From positions 21,551,059 to 21,615,058 of the forward strand of contig NC_066313.1 of NCBI RefSeq assembly GCF_022539315.1: a stretch of 64,000 nucleotides of DNA, in the 5' to 3' direction. The notes under the pieces are model-generated. The model had not been told where the DNA came from. It was given only the letters and a program-made list of their open reading frames with translations, and did no database searches. How positions within the stretch are numbered: the first letter of the stretch is position 1; every line of letters begins with the position of its first letter. The stretch comes from Serinus canaria. Lineage: Eukaryota > Chordata > Aves > Passeriformes > Fringillidae. A program made the position numbers and the translations under genes. Below, piece by piece: positions 1 through 40,170 of this stretch.

Positions 1-734
1 ATGAAGTTTTTGAGTGTGTATTTGAAAAACTGAAAAGCATGATGCAGTGTCTTATGTGTAATACGCTTTGTGATTAGTTCTTCTATAAATGCCTTGAAAA
101 TAATAATTCTTGGCAAAGAACAGAGCTTTCCACAGTGAACCTGGAGCTGTTCTTTGGAAACAACTGTGATTCATCTTATTTGGCTGTTCCTTCTCAATTC
201 ATCCAGTATTAACTTTCATTGACAAGGAAGATAGACCTCTTTGCTAAAAAAACCCCAACTTTCCAATGGGAAAGATTTTAATACTTGAAATTATGCACAT
301 AATTTGATCTCCTATTTTAATTATTTTAATTTCACATCATCTTGTGTGAAAATGTTAGTAAAAGGCTTATGCAGCAGAAGAATTGAAATACCTGTGGCCT
401 GTAAGAAACAGGCATATGTTTCTGATTTGTTCAACCTTCTGTGGGAAAAATTTAAGTGTGTTTAAGTTGAGGAGGAGCTCTTCCTTTATACCAAGTCTAG
501 TCACATGGCCAGAATAGCAAGTGTCTGCATTTACTGTGTGGACATTGGGGAAAATCATCACTGAAAGTGATGCAAACTGTGGAACCTGAGGAATATGACC
601 CCAGGTTTGTTGAATGTGAAATGATGCAAGCTGTTACTGATGACCTTGGGATATTCAAGATAAAAGGAAGCATTCTGGGATTCCTGAAAATAGCTATACG
701 TGAGCTTATGTTTTATCTTGGTTTTTTTCTGCAG
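1..734 (+). other. GRAMD1C intron (window start)
   Basis: AT-rich intron. I searched for the preceding GRAM-domain exon and did not find it, so the 5' part of the gene lies before the window. Confidence 0.8.
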
Positions 735-28547
<27,813 letters not shown>

Positions 28548-28655
28548 TAGGCACATCAGCTTTTCATTCAAGATGTTGGAAGAACAGATGTGTGTGTGAG
28601 GACTTGTGGGGTAGGGAGTGTAACTGTCTTCTCTGGACTCTTTACTATTGCACAG

Positions 28656-28661
28656 AATAAA
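28656..28661 (+). terminator. Candidate GRAMD1C polyadenylation signal
   Basis: AATAAA 109 bases after the stop, followed by a GT-rich stretch (ggtttgtgg). Position fits a short 3' UTR; a longer one cannot be excluded. Confidence 0.5.
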
Positions 28662-29670
28662 AGGTTTGTGGAAGAAGTAAGTCGGGTTCTGCGTTGCCAT
28701 AGCTTGGCAGTCTTGTCTCTCCTGCCAGCCTTCTTGTCTGGGGAGTCTCAATTCCAAACAGTGCAGAGCTCTTGGATCCATCTTGGTGAGTGAGTGAGGG
28801 CAGTTGTACTGCTGTTGAATGGATCTGAACATTTCAGAGGGGAAAAAAACACTTGGCAGAGACCTGGGCTTGTCTTATGAAATTGCAGCTTTTTATGTCA
28901 GGAAAATGACCATCAGTGAACAGTGTTTTGGAGAAAAAAGAATGTTAGTGGATTCACAGCCACATGATCTTCATAGTCTTTTTTTAGCCATGGGGACCTC
29001 GTGAAACAAGTCACCATCTTAACGATGAATATGCCTAAGATTAATTAACAGGAAAAGGTTTAAGATCTCTTGCATACTGCAAGCTTTGGCAGGCTGCCTT
29101 CTGCCGTATGTTTCCAGCTCTCCCAGAGAAATTTCAGCCCTCGGTGTTTTCCCTCTATCGAGGGTTGTGCTTCAGCGGGGTGTGCCCACTGATGATGAAA
29201 CTCCTTTTCATCAAGCGTTTTCCAAGCAGGTTGAGGGAAAGAAGATGAATACAGAAAGAAAATCCCAGAAAATGCAAGGGCCGGCCCCCTCCCTCGAGTT
29301 TGGGCCGTGTTAGGAGGGCAGCGCTGGCTCGGGCGGTGCACAGCCCATCGGGCAGTGATGCAGACACAGGTGTGGTGTAGGGAGGGGGGTGCAGGGTCGG
29401 TGTCGAGGTGTGCGGGGGTGGTGGGGGGGCAGCTTTTCCCGGCCCCGTGTCCAGCCCCGGGAAGCGGGGGCGGCCCAGGCCCATGGCGCCGCCCCCCGCG
29501 GCCGCCACCTGTTGCGCTGCCCCTTTAAGGCAGGTGCCCCCGCGTGACGGCGGCGCCGCCCCCCGCGCGCCCATTGGCGCGCGCCGCCGTCAGGTGGACT
29601 GTCCGGGCGGGGGCGCCGCCCCCCGCACACCTCGGGGCGCGCGCGGCCAATGGCGGGCGGGCGCTGCGGC

Positions 29671-29694
29671 GGGGGCGGGGCCGCGGGGCGGGGG
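29671..29694 (+). promoter_or_regulatory. G-quadruplex-type G runs in ZDHHC23 5' region
   Basis: Four runs of G (5, 4, 4 and 5 bases) separated by 1, 4 and 1 bases, about 85 bases before the start codon. This fits the canonical G4 pattern; whether it folds in DNA or in the 5' UTR is inference. Confidence 0.55.
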
Positions 29695-29779
29695 CGGTGG
29701 CGCGCGCGGGGCACCTGAGGCGGCGGCGCCGGCGGGAGCCGCTCCCGGCCCCGCGGGAGGGACGGGGCGGGCGGCAGCG

Positions 29780-29886
29780 ATGGAGGAGCCGCTCTGCTGC
29801 TGCGAGTACGTGGACCGGCGCGGCCGGCGCAACCACCTGGCGGCGTGCTGCTGCGACTGCGAGGAGCTGGACGACGGCTGCGACAG
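29780..29886 (+). CDS. ZDHHC23: ZDHHC23 exon 1
   Basis: Start codon at 29780 and donor ACAG|gtatcg. Encodes a compact Cys-rich N-terminal segment with nine cysteines in 35 residues; the Arg codon is split (AG|G) with exon 2. Confidence 0.92.
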
Positions 29887-32767
29887 GTATCGGCTCTGCG
29901 ACCCCGGGGGCCGCCGACTGCGGGACGCCCTCCCGGCGGCGGCGTCCCCGCGGGGCTGCCGCTCCCGGCTGGTACCGTGAGCCGCGTCCCGCTTCCCGGG
30001 AAACTTGTCGGGAGAGAGGGAAAGGGGAGGCGGTGGGAGCGGGACGGGGCAGGGGGCGCGGCTGCCCCGGTGCCAGCCGGCGCTGTACTCCTCGTGTTCG
30101 CAGGTGGCTGACGTGCAAATCCCTGGCCCCGGGAGCGCTGGAGAGGATCGGCGACACCATCGCGGACCGGCTGCGGGTCCCCTGGTTCTCGGGGGCCGTG
30201 AAGATCAATGTCAGCCTCGTGCCGCCGCTCGTCCTCCTGCCCGTCTGCCTCCACGTTGCCGCCCTGCACTTCCTGCTGGGGCTCATCATTCTGACATCCC
30301 TGCCCGTTGTGGTGCTGTGGTATTACTACCTCACCCACCGGAGGAAGGAACGGACTCTGTTCTTCTTGAGCCTGGGGCTCTTCTCCTTGGGATATATGTA
30401 CTATGTATTTCTCCGGGAGGTGGTTCCCCGGGGCCACGTGGAGCATTCCCAAGTGGTCACTCTCACGTGCGGGTTAATTCTTATGCTTGCAGCCCTGTCT
30501 CGAGCCAAGAAGGACCCTGGCTACCTTCCCATCCTAGCAGGCAATGAGAGGCCATCGCTGCAGGGTTTGCACAACAAGAGTGTTAGAGAGAGCTCCAGCG
30601 GGCTCCATGGCATCTCAGGTGCTGCCAGCAGTCGTGCTGTGAATGGGGAGGCTAAAGGTTATTGCAGGATGTCAGCTGGGCAGCCAGCAGGTGTGAAAAA
30701 GGACTGGTGCACTAAATGCCAGCTGCTCAGGCCAGCCCGAGCAGGTCACTGCCGGCTTTGTGGCAGGTGCGTGAGGAGACTGGACCATCACTGTGTCTGG
30801 TAGGTTTTGCATGGCTGAGGCTCCCTGTGTTCTCTGAGTTCCCTCCTTTTTAAAGTAAGCTTCTTTATTTACAGTCCCTGGAAAATAGAGTTGCTTTTGC
30901 TATGTGCAAGACCTTATGGCACTCTATAAATACAAAAAGCTTTGTATTTACCCTTCAAAAGAACAGTTAGAATAACTGTTTATTCTAAGTGGGTTGAGCT
31001 GAAAGCTGTAAGTGTCTACAGCATACTTCAGAATTGCTTTTCCTTCTCTACTATTTTTCATTAGTTTGGGATTGTTTTTGTTGTGGGTTTTCTTGGATTT
31101 GTTTTTTTTTTTGTTAGGCTTGGTCTGTAGAGCACTAGCAATCCTGCTAGTTTAATTGCATTAGCGCTCTCTTGGGGCAAGGGAGCCCAAAGCTACCTTT
31201 TTGGGTGTTCCTGTGGTGCTGGAACCAAGAGGCCAGTAGGGTTTAATGTATCTCAGCAAAGGATACTACCCCTGCTAAAAATTTGATGCAAACAGTCTGC
31301 TGCTGTTACCCTACAAGTCTGTTGTCTTGTGTTTGTAACCTTTCTATATAAAGTTATAAAGCTTTGAACATTTTTCAAAGTTCTTAGTCTGTGTCGATTG
31401 GAAGTACCTTGGAAATTAGGTTCTCTGACAGCTGGGGGAGGGAGAAGGAATAGAAGACAGTTTCTTTTCTTTTTTAAGCAAAGTAATCTTTTTTTTTTCC
31501 TTTTGGAGGATTAACAGCTGCGTAGGGGAGCAGAACCATCAAGCTTTCATCCTTGCACTCTCCTTCTTCATGCTCACCTCTGTGTATGGGATTATTTTGA
31601 CCCTGCACACCATCTGCAGGGGCCGAAGTCTGTTTGTGGCATTGTTTACTGCCCTGGGGCCTATTCTGACTACAGGTGAGATGTCTGTCTGGGAGAGAGT
31701 TGCGGTGGGAGCAGGCTTGCTCAGGCAGCTTAGCTCCTGTTCCTTGTTTTGCTGGTTGTCAGACCTGATCACAAAGTGTTCCCTAAAAAACTCTGGAAAG
31801 CAAAGATGTGTTTCTGCTTTTGCCAAGGTGGGCAGCCTGAGACTTGGAGAGAGCTTGCTATTTATGTAGAAAAAGTTGAAAGGGCTAGGATTTGAAGTAT
31901 TTATTGTATTACGTATAGATGTATTTTAAAATTTCCCCCCTTCCCCCCCCCACTGATGCATGTAGTGGCCTGACAGCCTGGAATCCACATGCTCTCTCTC
32001 CCTCTCATTCCTTACTATTTATCTAGTGAATGTCCTCCAAGCTATCTGCCTAGAACATGCTCTGTCTGATAGGGAAGGTGGTGGGAGCTATTGGACATGA
32101 GTTCAGAGACCAGCACTACCAGAGATGGGCAGAGTACTGCTAGTACTCAAGTGGCTCTTCCTTCCTCTACTCCATCTCATGACCTGTAGAGTGAGAGCAT
32201 CCTGGAGTCCTTAAATAAGGCCTCAGCACCATTACAACACGAAAAGCTTAAAGAGCTAGGTTGTGTGATGGCAATGTGTAAGAGTAGCTCTGCTATCAGT
32301 AAAAGCTCTCGTTAAGTAAACCGTGAAGCTTTAATTTTGAGAAAGCCTTTAAGGATTATCTGATGAAAGCAGCAAAGTGAGATCACTGTGGCAGATGTAG
32401 ATAGGGATTTGAAAGGGTAGTGATTACCAGGGAAAGTCACTTTAAAGCAGCTGCTCCTGTGCTAAATGGCTTCCTTCCCATCTTTTTCCCTGCTGCCAGC
32501 TCTGCTCTGTCGTTCACCTGTGTGTGGTACTGTGCCATTGTAACAGCTAGCATGGGATACATCCTCCTTATCCAGCTGTTGAACATCAGCTACAACGTGA
32601 CTGAGAGGGAAGCTCGGCTGGCTCTGCGGGACAACACTGGGCGCAGACTGCTTGGCGGGTTAGTGATAGACACTGGCCAGTATAACAGGGGACTCCTGTG
32701 CAACTGGGGCCACTTTCTGAGCCTGGGGTCTTCTCCTCCACAGCGCTCTGCTGAGGACATCGTGTGA
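29780..32767 (+). CDS. ZDHHC23: ZDHHC23 palmitoyltransferase, with an apparent 1-base frameshift
   Basis: Exons 29780-29886, 30104-30799, 31509-31675, 32500-32767. An S-acyltransferase that attaches palmitate to cysteines of membrane proteins; known as NIDD for binding neuronal NO synthase. Seen: Cys-rich N-terminus (LCCCEYVDR), hydrophobic membrane segments in exon 2, a DHHC cysteine-rich domain with DHHC at residues 263-266, further membrane segments in exons 3 and 4, and C-terminal AEDIV, a PDZ ligand. Start chosen because ATG in gcagcgATGg leads directly into the conserved Cys-rich start. As read, exon 3 is 167 bp and exon 4 is out of frame; one extra T in the TTT at 31645-31647 would give 412 residues, near the human length (409). 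Without it, translation stops at 32541-32543. Exon 4 keeps its conserved frame, so a sequence error is likelier than a pseudogene. Confidence 0.93.
30104..30799 (+). CDS. ZDHHC23: ZDHHC23 exon 2: N-terminal membrane domain and DHHC zinc-binding domain
   Basis: Acceptor gttcgcag, donor TG|gtaggt. Encodes [10 protein letters not shown], several hydrophobic stretches, a variable Ser/Gly loop, and the zinc-binding domain [19 protein letters not shown] up to RRLDHHCV. The catalytic DHHC is intact. Confidence 0.95.
31509..31675 (+). CDS. ZDHHC23: ZDHHC23 exon 3, carrying the apparent base loss
   Basis: Acceptor ttttggag, donor ACAG|gtgaga. Starts [14 protein letters not shown] in frame with the DHHC motif. 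After RSLFVALF the forward frame drifts to TALGPILTT, while the +1 frame reads CPGAYSDY, which matches the family. Confidence 0.9.
32500..32767 (+). CDS. ZDHHC23: ZDHHC23 exon 4
   Basis: Acceptor tgctgccag. Encodes [11 protein letters not shown], a membrane segment, the TTxE-region [11 protein letters not shown], the conserved [13 protein letters not shown], and the AEDIV end with TGA at 32765-32767. Confidence 0.93.
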
Positions 32768-34342
32768 CACTCCTCTTTCTGCAGATGGCATTGTGTCATG
32801 GCTCACTGACTGTTTAGCTGGGGAGCAGTGCCTCCCACCAGGACTTCTCACACAACCTTTCCTTGTGGTCGTTATGTGGACTATCCCCTCATTGACAGCA
32901 GCAGATGTTTTCCTCGGTGGAATGGTTCTTCACATGCTGTGAGCCAGCAATAGGATGCAGAAAGCAGTAAGCCATATTTGCAGGTGAGAGAGGAGGAGCC
33001 TGCTGCCTTTTTCCACCGTGGGAAACAGCAAGAAGAGCACAAGGTTTTGAGAACTTGAGTTTCCCTTAGATGTGAATCAGGAGGAACCTGCTGCTGGGCT
33101 TCAGAGAGTGCACTGGTTCCCGCAAAGGTTAAGGAATCCATGGTTTTGTACCCGTGTGTGGCATTTTGGAGATGTCAGAAGAGTGAACTTTGGATACAGA
33201 TAACAGATGGACCCCTGCAGAAACCAGGATCTTTGGCTAAAAGAGACTGTCTAGGCAGTCACTGGGCAGTGCTCTCCTCTCTGGTGCATTTATTTCTTTA
33301 TTTTTACTATCTCTGATTCCATACAGCTGTGTACATGCTTCTATTAAGTGCCTTTGTGAGCTACGTTCCTGTAGGACTTTGTAAGATCCCTTCACCTCCT
33401 GACCCCTAAAGTTGTTATTCCATCCCTGTCTGTCTAAATGAGTGAAAAGAGATCCCATTGTTCTTTCTGCAGGCTGGGTCTGTATTGGTTTGAAGGCTTT
33501 GCTCATCTCCCTCAAAGTGTTTCTACTCTGATTATGGGTTGTGACGTGTGACAGCAGGTAGATATACCAAGTAAGGAGTTTTGAAGCAACATGTGACAGT
33601 GAACTTTGAGGGCAAAACAAGAGTGCTGTCTGGTATTACTGTAGCTTTATGGAAATTACCTTCATCCTATGTCTATGGGAGAAGGGAGTCTGTGGGAGAG
33701 TAGGCAATTCTGCTAACAGCACGTTTGGTAGGTAGCATCTTGGTTGTGTTGTTGTTAGCACACTGATCTTGTCTTCTCTCAATCCAGTTACTATGGAGCT
33801 GCCTGACTAGATCTGATTTCTCAAGCCAAGAAGACGAGGAACAGATCAACCCTAAGGTACATAGGGAGAGGTGTAGGATGTGTTGGAGGTGTTTGGTTTT
33901 GGGATAGATGACCTGTACTGGCAGGTAAATTAACCTGTTAAAATGTGCTCTGCAAGAATGCCATTTTTTTCCTCGTCAGCCTGCAACTGTATTATGGCCT
34001 GGACTTGAGCTTGAGCCAAAATAACAAGGTTTTGGTAGCAGTGGTTTCTGGATTTCATGGGTGGGACTTTTTGTGGGTTTTTTTTTTTTTTTAACCCTTT
34101 ATGTATGCTGTTGGCCCTGCAATAATAGGAAAGGTCTGGCTGGAAGAGCTGGGGACCATTGCATAAGAATTTCAGGTTGGGCCTAAGGTGCAAAAGCAGA
34201 GATAGAGCTTTGTCCTAGCAGTGGTGTTTCAGACATGTGCAGTATGCATGGATCATGCCTGCCCCTGAGTGCATGGGCATGGCAGATAGCTGGGGGATGT
34301 TAGGCAAGTGATGCACTGTGCTGCTTTGCAGTAGCTTTGAAG

Positions 34343-34348
34343 AATAAA
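34343..34348 (+). terminator. Candidate ZDHHC23 polyadenylation signal
   Basis: AATAAA about 1.6 kb after the ZDHHC23 stop. Other + strand hexamers lie at 37087-37092 and 37208-37213, so the real end could be several kb further on. Confidence 0.3.
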
Positions 34349-37300
34349 CTGATGTTGCATGTTCCCAAAAGAAAGCAGGGTTGGGGCTCTCCGTTGGGAT
34401 CCCTGCCATATTTTTTGAGAGTTCTCCTCATGTGTCCCAGTTTAAGGTAAGGACTGTATCACTCTTTGCACTGTTTGGTTTCCTCAAGTGGCACATTTTA
34501 TAACCAGCAGATAATTGAGGAGCAGCTGCATTTGGAATGTGGCTATACAGTTACTGAATTTCCCTTATTTCTTTCCCCTTTCCATCCAGTAAGCAGTTCT
34601 TTATAAGGAGGTAAAGGGACAGCTCTTTTGCCTCCTACCTCTAACCGAGCACAGTAGAAGGTTCTGACCACTTTCTTGACGCTAATGTGAATAAAAATGT
34701 ACACAGCTGGACTGTGCAAAGAGTTTCCTTTATGACCTTCTGTTTGGAGCTTGAAGCCTGATCCTAGGAGTTCAAATTGAGACAAAGTTGCTTCCACTTG
34801 AGTTGTCTGTAAATGTTTCCATGGCACATATGTATATTGTGATGCCTGCTGACAACCCTCGAGATAAGGATGCTGTGGGCTAGCAGGATCTTCTTAGATC
34901 TTACCCTGCTGGCACTGAGGAGCATGATGGCAGAAGGACCTCTTGGACTAAATGAACTCCTGCAGTGGAGACAGCCAATTTGTCTGTCCCTGTGTGCTGC
35001 ATGCACAGGAATCAATCATGCACCCACAGGCTGAACAAGCTCTGTGAGCTTTTGTAGGTGTGAGATAAGTGATTTCTCAGAGTCCTGCTACTCCTGGCTG
35101 GGAAAAAGCAGAGCAGATCACAGGGCGCTTCCCTGGCAATGCTAACACTGTGGTGTTCTCTTGCTCCCACAGGCAGAGATTGGTTTTACCTTTGCAACCT
35201 GTCACTGTAGCTTTGTCCCTTGTCTCTTAGTAAGTGGAGGTTTAATCTGAACTGCTTACACAGAGACTCTATCTGGGCTGTTCTCACAGGCAGCGTGGAA
35301 TTTGGAGTGCAGATTAGGAAGAAAGGACCTGAGAGCTGAAAGCATGCTGAAAACATGCTCCAGTAGAGTGGGGGCAAAGTGCTAAAGTAAATTTCATTTT
35401 TTGCACTGGCTCCAGGGGGAACTGAAACCATTCAGGGCACTAAAGGATTGCAAGGATGGAGTTTTTTTCTAGGAGGAAAATGCAGTGCTGGTTCCTCAGT
35501 GAAAAGGAGGTTCAGGTGGCTGTAATCTGCATAGTAATGGTGACTGTCTCTTTAACGGCATGGCATTGGTTTACCTCTTCTTGATAGGATTTGCTTTTTG
35601 AACGTGTTGGGAGATGAGAAGCATAAAGTAATGGGATATTTCAAAGGCATCTAAATGGGTGGAAGAGTTTCAGTTCCTTCAGATGCATATGTGGGAACTC
35701 TCCTTTTAACATCCCTGAGAATTAGCAGGAAACCCTTGGAGGGTAATGCTTCCATTCCAGTTATTGGGAGGGCAAATTGTTGTGATCTGGTGTGCTCAGG
35801 AACAGTTTATTCTCTGAGTAATTTCGTGCTGAGCTTGGTACTGACCATGCTAGTACAAAAATGTTAAAATCTAGGCATACAGAGTCAGTCCTCGGGCTCC
35901 CTGTGTTAGTAGCTGCCTTGATCCATGCTGCCTGGGGGTTGGAGCAGTGGGAGCAGCCTGCATGTGACAGGGGACTTGTGGGTTGTGTGTCGCCTTCAGG
36001 CAAGGATCAGTGTCTCACCTGTAAAGCTGTATGCCTGGCAGGAAACAGTACCCTGCTGGCTCTTGATCATTTTCCCTGCGTGTGAAGAGAGGACCTAAAG
36101 CTGATCAAGAGCAGGGAAGGATTTTGGTAATAGCCAGCCTTGATGTTTTTCAACCCAGACTTTGAAAGTTTATCTTGTTTTACCCATGACCTTTTAAGAG
36201 ACATTTGTTTTTTCACAAATAGTGTGGACTTCTACAAACCAGGCAGAAGGGGCCCAGGGTTCTGATTTTGCTGGTGTTGTAGTGTTACACCCTCCTTGTC
36301 CAAATGCCATCACCCCACTGTTTGGTGTCTGTAGCAGGAACAGTGCACTGTTAGATACACCCTGTAAGTGGTGGCTTGGCACTCGTTAACTGTGTCTTCC
36401 TGCATTGTGCTTTTTTGTAGGCGAGTCACAGGTCCCCACTTCGGCTGTTTCTCCATTTAACTTGTCCTCAAATGACAAAAGTCACTGGTGAGCCTGAGCT
36501 GGTGCTGCTTGTGACTCCTAATCACATTTCAGCCTTCATGCTATGATGGTGCTTTTTTTCCCCTTCAAAGTAGGTTGCTTTCAAGTGTCTTAATGAAACC
36601 ATTTGCTGTAAAATTTCTTCAGAAGATAAAATGGATACTGCCTCACTGCCTAATGTCTTAATAATGTGCTTGGTTTTTTCCTCCTATATGAATGTATATT
36701 GCCTCATTAGGGCAGGAAGCCTGTGTGATTATGGATGTGTTTTCCTGTATTCCTTTCAGTGAAAAATTCTACAGTTACCTAGGATTGGGGTTTTTTGCCA
36801 CTACCAGGAGGATCCTGCAGCAAAAATCTGTTTGCAAACAGGTGAGGTTCTTTGTGAAAAGTGGGAATTCAGTCTCCTAAGATCTTGTCTTTATGGAATT
36901 CCTCTACTGATAATGTGAAGAGTGATGGGCTCTGGAAGAAAGTGGAAAGTATTTTTTATTAAACCTGAGCTTCAGGAAGAAATTTTGTGAAACATTTGTG
37001 AGCTTTTTAGAAGATACTGATGTGTGTATGTTTATGTCCATTTTGCATCATGTTTAGTGTTTTCAAATGGGTATCAAATGAATCAAAATAAATTAATGGA
37101 AATGATCTGTGGAGTGGCCTGTTGATTTATGCCGACACATGCAGGCAAGCTGAATGATCAAAAACTGTCGCTATCTCATGGCTATTCAGCTGAGAGCTGG
37201 ACTTGGAAATAAAGGAGCAAAAGGCTAAGGAAAACTTGGGAAACAAATGTTCTTCCAGTTCTGCAAAGGTTGACCTTTGGGTTTGTTGGTGGTGAGATGA

Positions 37301-40164
37301 GAGACCTGCTGGCAGTTCTCAGCATCCTAGAGACATTCCCTCATGGTAGCAATTTGAATGGTAGCAATTCATCCTACAAGCAATGTATTATCAGTATCTG
37401 AGCAGGTTCCAGGCCTTTTTATCCTGTGTCTTGCTTTCCCCCTGACACCTGCCCACATAATTCACCCAGAACCCCAAAAAGGAACAATCTCTTGCTTTAA
37501 ACTCTTTTCTAAGCCATATTTGGAAATTATATAGGATGTTCTCCTTGTAGATAGTGGGAAGAGATGTAACCTTTAATTCTCTTGGTATCTTGTGTCTGCT
37601 GCTGAAAGTCAAGATAGCTTTTAATGAGTAGACTCACAGGTGCCTTTTGATTGTTCCAGAGCTCACCTTTGATTTGTCTGGGTGGTACTTTTGTCTGCTA
37701 TTCAGCTATTTGTTTGAAGAGAACTCTGCACTGCTGACATCAAGAACCTTCCAGGAGGGTTTTAGTTGGATGAGACTGGTGTTTGCAGAAGGTTGTCAGA
37801 CTTGGACCCCCAAGCATGACCAACTGCAACTCCAGTGCGGTTGATGGGGGCACAAGAAACTTCCATCTCCCCCTAGCTTTTATTTTTTCCCCTGTTGTGG
37901 CTCACTGTGCTGGCCCTCCAGAGCAGGGCCACGCCTGGAATGGCAGCTCCTATGCTGGGAAGGCCAAGGTCCACTGCTCAGGCAGGTGCCTGTAATGGAT
38001 AACAGGTTTGCAAATATGTGAGCTGTGGATCATACTGCAGTGGACCTATTGTTCCTCTCTGCCTGGGGGGAGGAGAGGAAACTGTTTAATATTTCAGATC
38101 CAGTTTGTACAGGGCCTGGGGGTCTTGGAAGTGACTGGTGTAGAGATTTAATGAGAAGATGGTATTTCTGTGGTTAAGGTTTTTGGGAAACTGTTAAAAA
38201 GCTGTAGGAGCAGGGGTGTCGCTAGAGGATGGAGAGTTTGCAATCACTTCAAGGTTCTGTATTTGCTGTTGCACTGCAGTAAAAGTCCTCCCCCCACCCC
38301 TGTGCAGGAGAACGAAAGCCTGGCTGTGCAGCCACCTCCCTCTCTTGCTAAGAAAAGCAAGGAGCTGACAGGCAGGAGTGTGCCTGAGCTGTGCGTGTGG
38401 GCTGATGACCAGCATTAAGGCACTGACATCTGCATCTAGCCAAGTGTTGGAGCAGGAGGAATGTTCTGGCACAGCTGCATGCTGAAACTGTTTCCTTGGT
38501 CTGACAAGCTCTCATGTCACCTTCCTGTGGGAGCCTCAATTTGCAAAACCCCAACATTGTGCCAGGGATTTTAGGGGTATCCTGTGCATCATCTGGCATG
38601 GCCTCGCTTCTGCCAAGGAGGTATGATTTGTTTCAGCCAAGTGTGCATCAATAGGGAAGTCAAGGGGCTTCTCATGTCCCTTTTGATTTAGATCATGTTC
38701 AGTATGAATTTGCCTGATCCCTGAACATCTTCCGTCCCTCAGCTGGATCAAGCTGAGGCTTCAGCTCCATGCTTGCACTGGCAGTAGGCCACGGCTGTCA
38801 AAGCACAGCTCCTGGATCTTCTTTTGGCTTCTGGCTGCAGCAACTGTCCAACCAAAGAGCATCTTGTCAGGAGAATCTTTCAAAGCTACTAGGAATAGAA
38901 GGAAACCCTGGAAGGTAAGAGTATTGGAAACAAAGGACAGTTTCCAATGTGTTGACCGTACTTCAAGTTCTTTGGAGGCAACAAAGCCCCACATAAGCAG
39001 CATTATTTTCATGGATGGTGAGTGGGCTCTGAGATGAGTGGGAGCTGTGGGCTTTGAGGACAAAATGTGCATTGCTGGGGGGAAAGTATCTGCAGTTTAG
39101 TAAATTGGATGCACCCCTGAGTAGCCAGTGGTTTGGGGCACCTTTTTAGCTGTGAAAGATGTGAATTCAATACATGCCCAGCCTGTTACTAGGGTCAATT
39201 CCAGGCTGCACGTGGGCACATCCACTCTACTGCTACAAACTACTGTTCCTCCCCTTACAGCTGCAGCATGTCCTGTCTCTGGCTGGCTGGAATGCTGCCT
39301 TCTCTCCAGACGGAGATGCTTTGTCTCTCACCTTTTGTCCTCTGGGTCACTACTGTCCTTACACAAATCCAGGTGGAGGGTGGGCCAGAGGCCTTCCTTG
39401 CTGTGTTGTCAAGCCCCGGTAGAGAGGAAACTTCCAGCAGAAAAATGGGAGCATAAGGGCTGGTTCAGGAGTTCCAGGAGCTCATTGGGCACTACATGGC
39501 AGAGACTTCCAATGGGAAAGAATGTCCCAAGAGCAAGTGGATTGCTGTTTAGCACCAGGTGTGGTTACTATCTGTACTGGGGCATTACTTCAGGAGCTCA
39601 GACCCAGCTCTGCTCCTCCCTGCCTGTTTGGCTCAGTCCTCTGCAAAAAACACTCCTTGCTCTTCCCCACAACACATGTTATCCAGCCTCTCCCAGCTTG
39701 TGCTTCCTCTCACAATCTGCCTCTTAATGCAGCCAGATGGTCTGAGCTCACCCACGCTCCATGCAGGCACCTTCAGCTCCCTGCACTTGGAGAATGTGCT
39801 CGTCTGACCTGCTGCTGGTCGGGTCTGCACCACGCCTGTGGGAGAAGGGGAATGTGTGGGTGTTGCAGAGGATGGCTGTGGGAGGTACCTGTGAGTGACA
39901 GCTGTCTTCAGACCTGCACCGACAGCCTGGCTTCATGGGCAGGGTCCTTTTTCCGGCCACATCCCTGTGACCACATGGACAAATTCCTAATGCTAAAGCT
40001 CTGGAGTGTGCTGCTGTGTTTGGGCACCCACCCTGCCCTATGCCACTTCATCTGCAGCACTTAATGCTGGTCTAGGTCCCTGGCTCTGGCCTCTTGTCCA
40101 GTGCCATTCAGTTGGCTTGACACAATCTGCACCAACAGCTCAGTTGTATTAATTTCAGATTTGG

Positions 40165-40170
40165 TTTATT
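40165..40170 (-). terminator. Candidate CCDC191 polyadenylation signal
   Basis: AATAAA read on the minus strand, about 1.1 kb after the stop codon. It is a weak assignment because a single hexamer is common by chance. Confidence 0.25.

Larger units (their letters stand above)
29290..30110. promoter_or_regulatory. ZDHHC23 CpG-island promoter
   Basis: CpG-dense region covering the start codon at 29780, exon 1 and the first intron. Contains ATTGG at 29573-29577 and CCAAT at 29647-29651 (NF-Y-type sites in opposite orientation), a TGACG at 29545-29549, several CAGGTG/CACCTG E-boxes and many GC boxes. No TATA box seen. Transcription start is probably between about 29650 and 29770. Confidence 0.8.

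Noticed and set aside
29310..30452. 380-codon minus-strand frame across the ZDHHC23 promoter and exon 2
   Set aside because: It is a GC-rich shadow (Pro/Arg/Ala/Gly) antisense to a clear gene; no domain or splice support.
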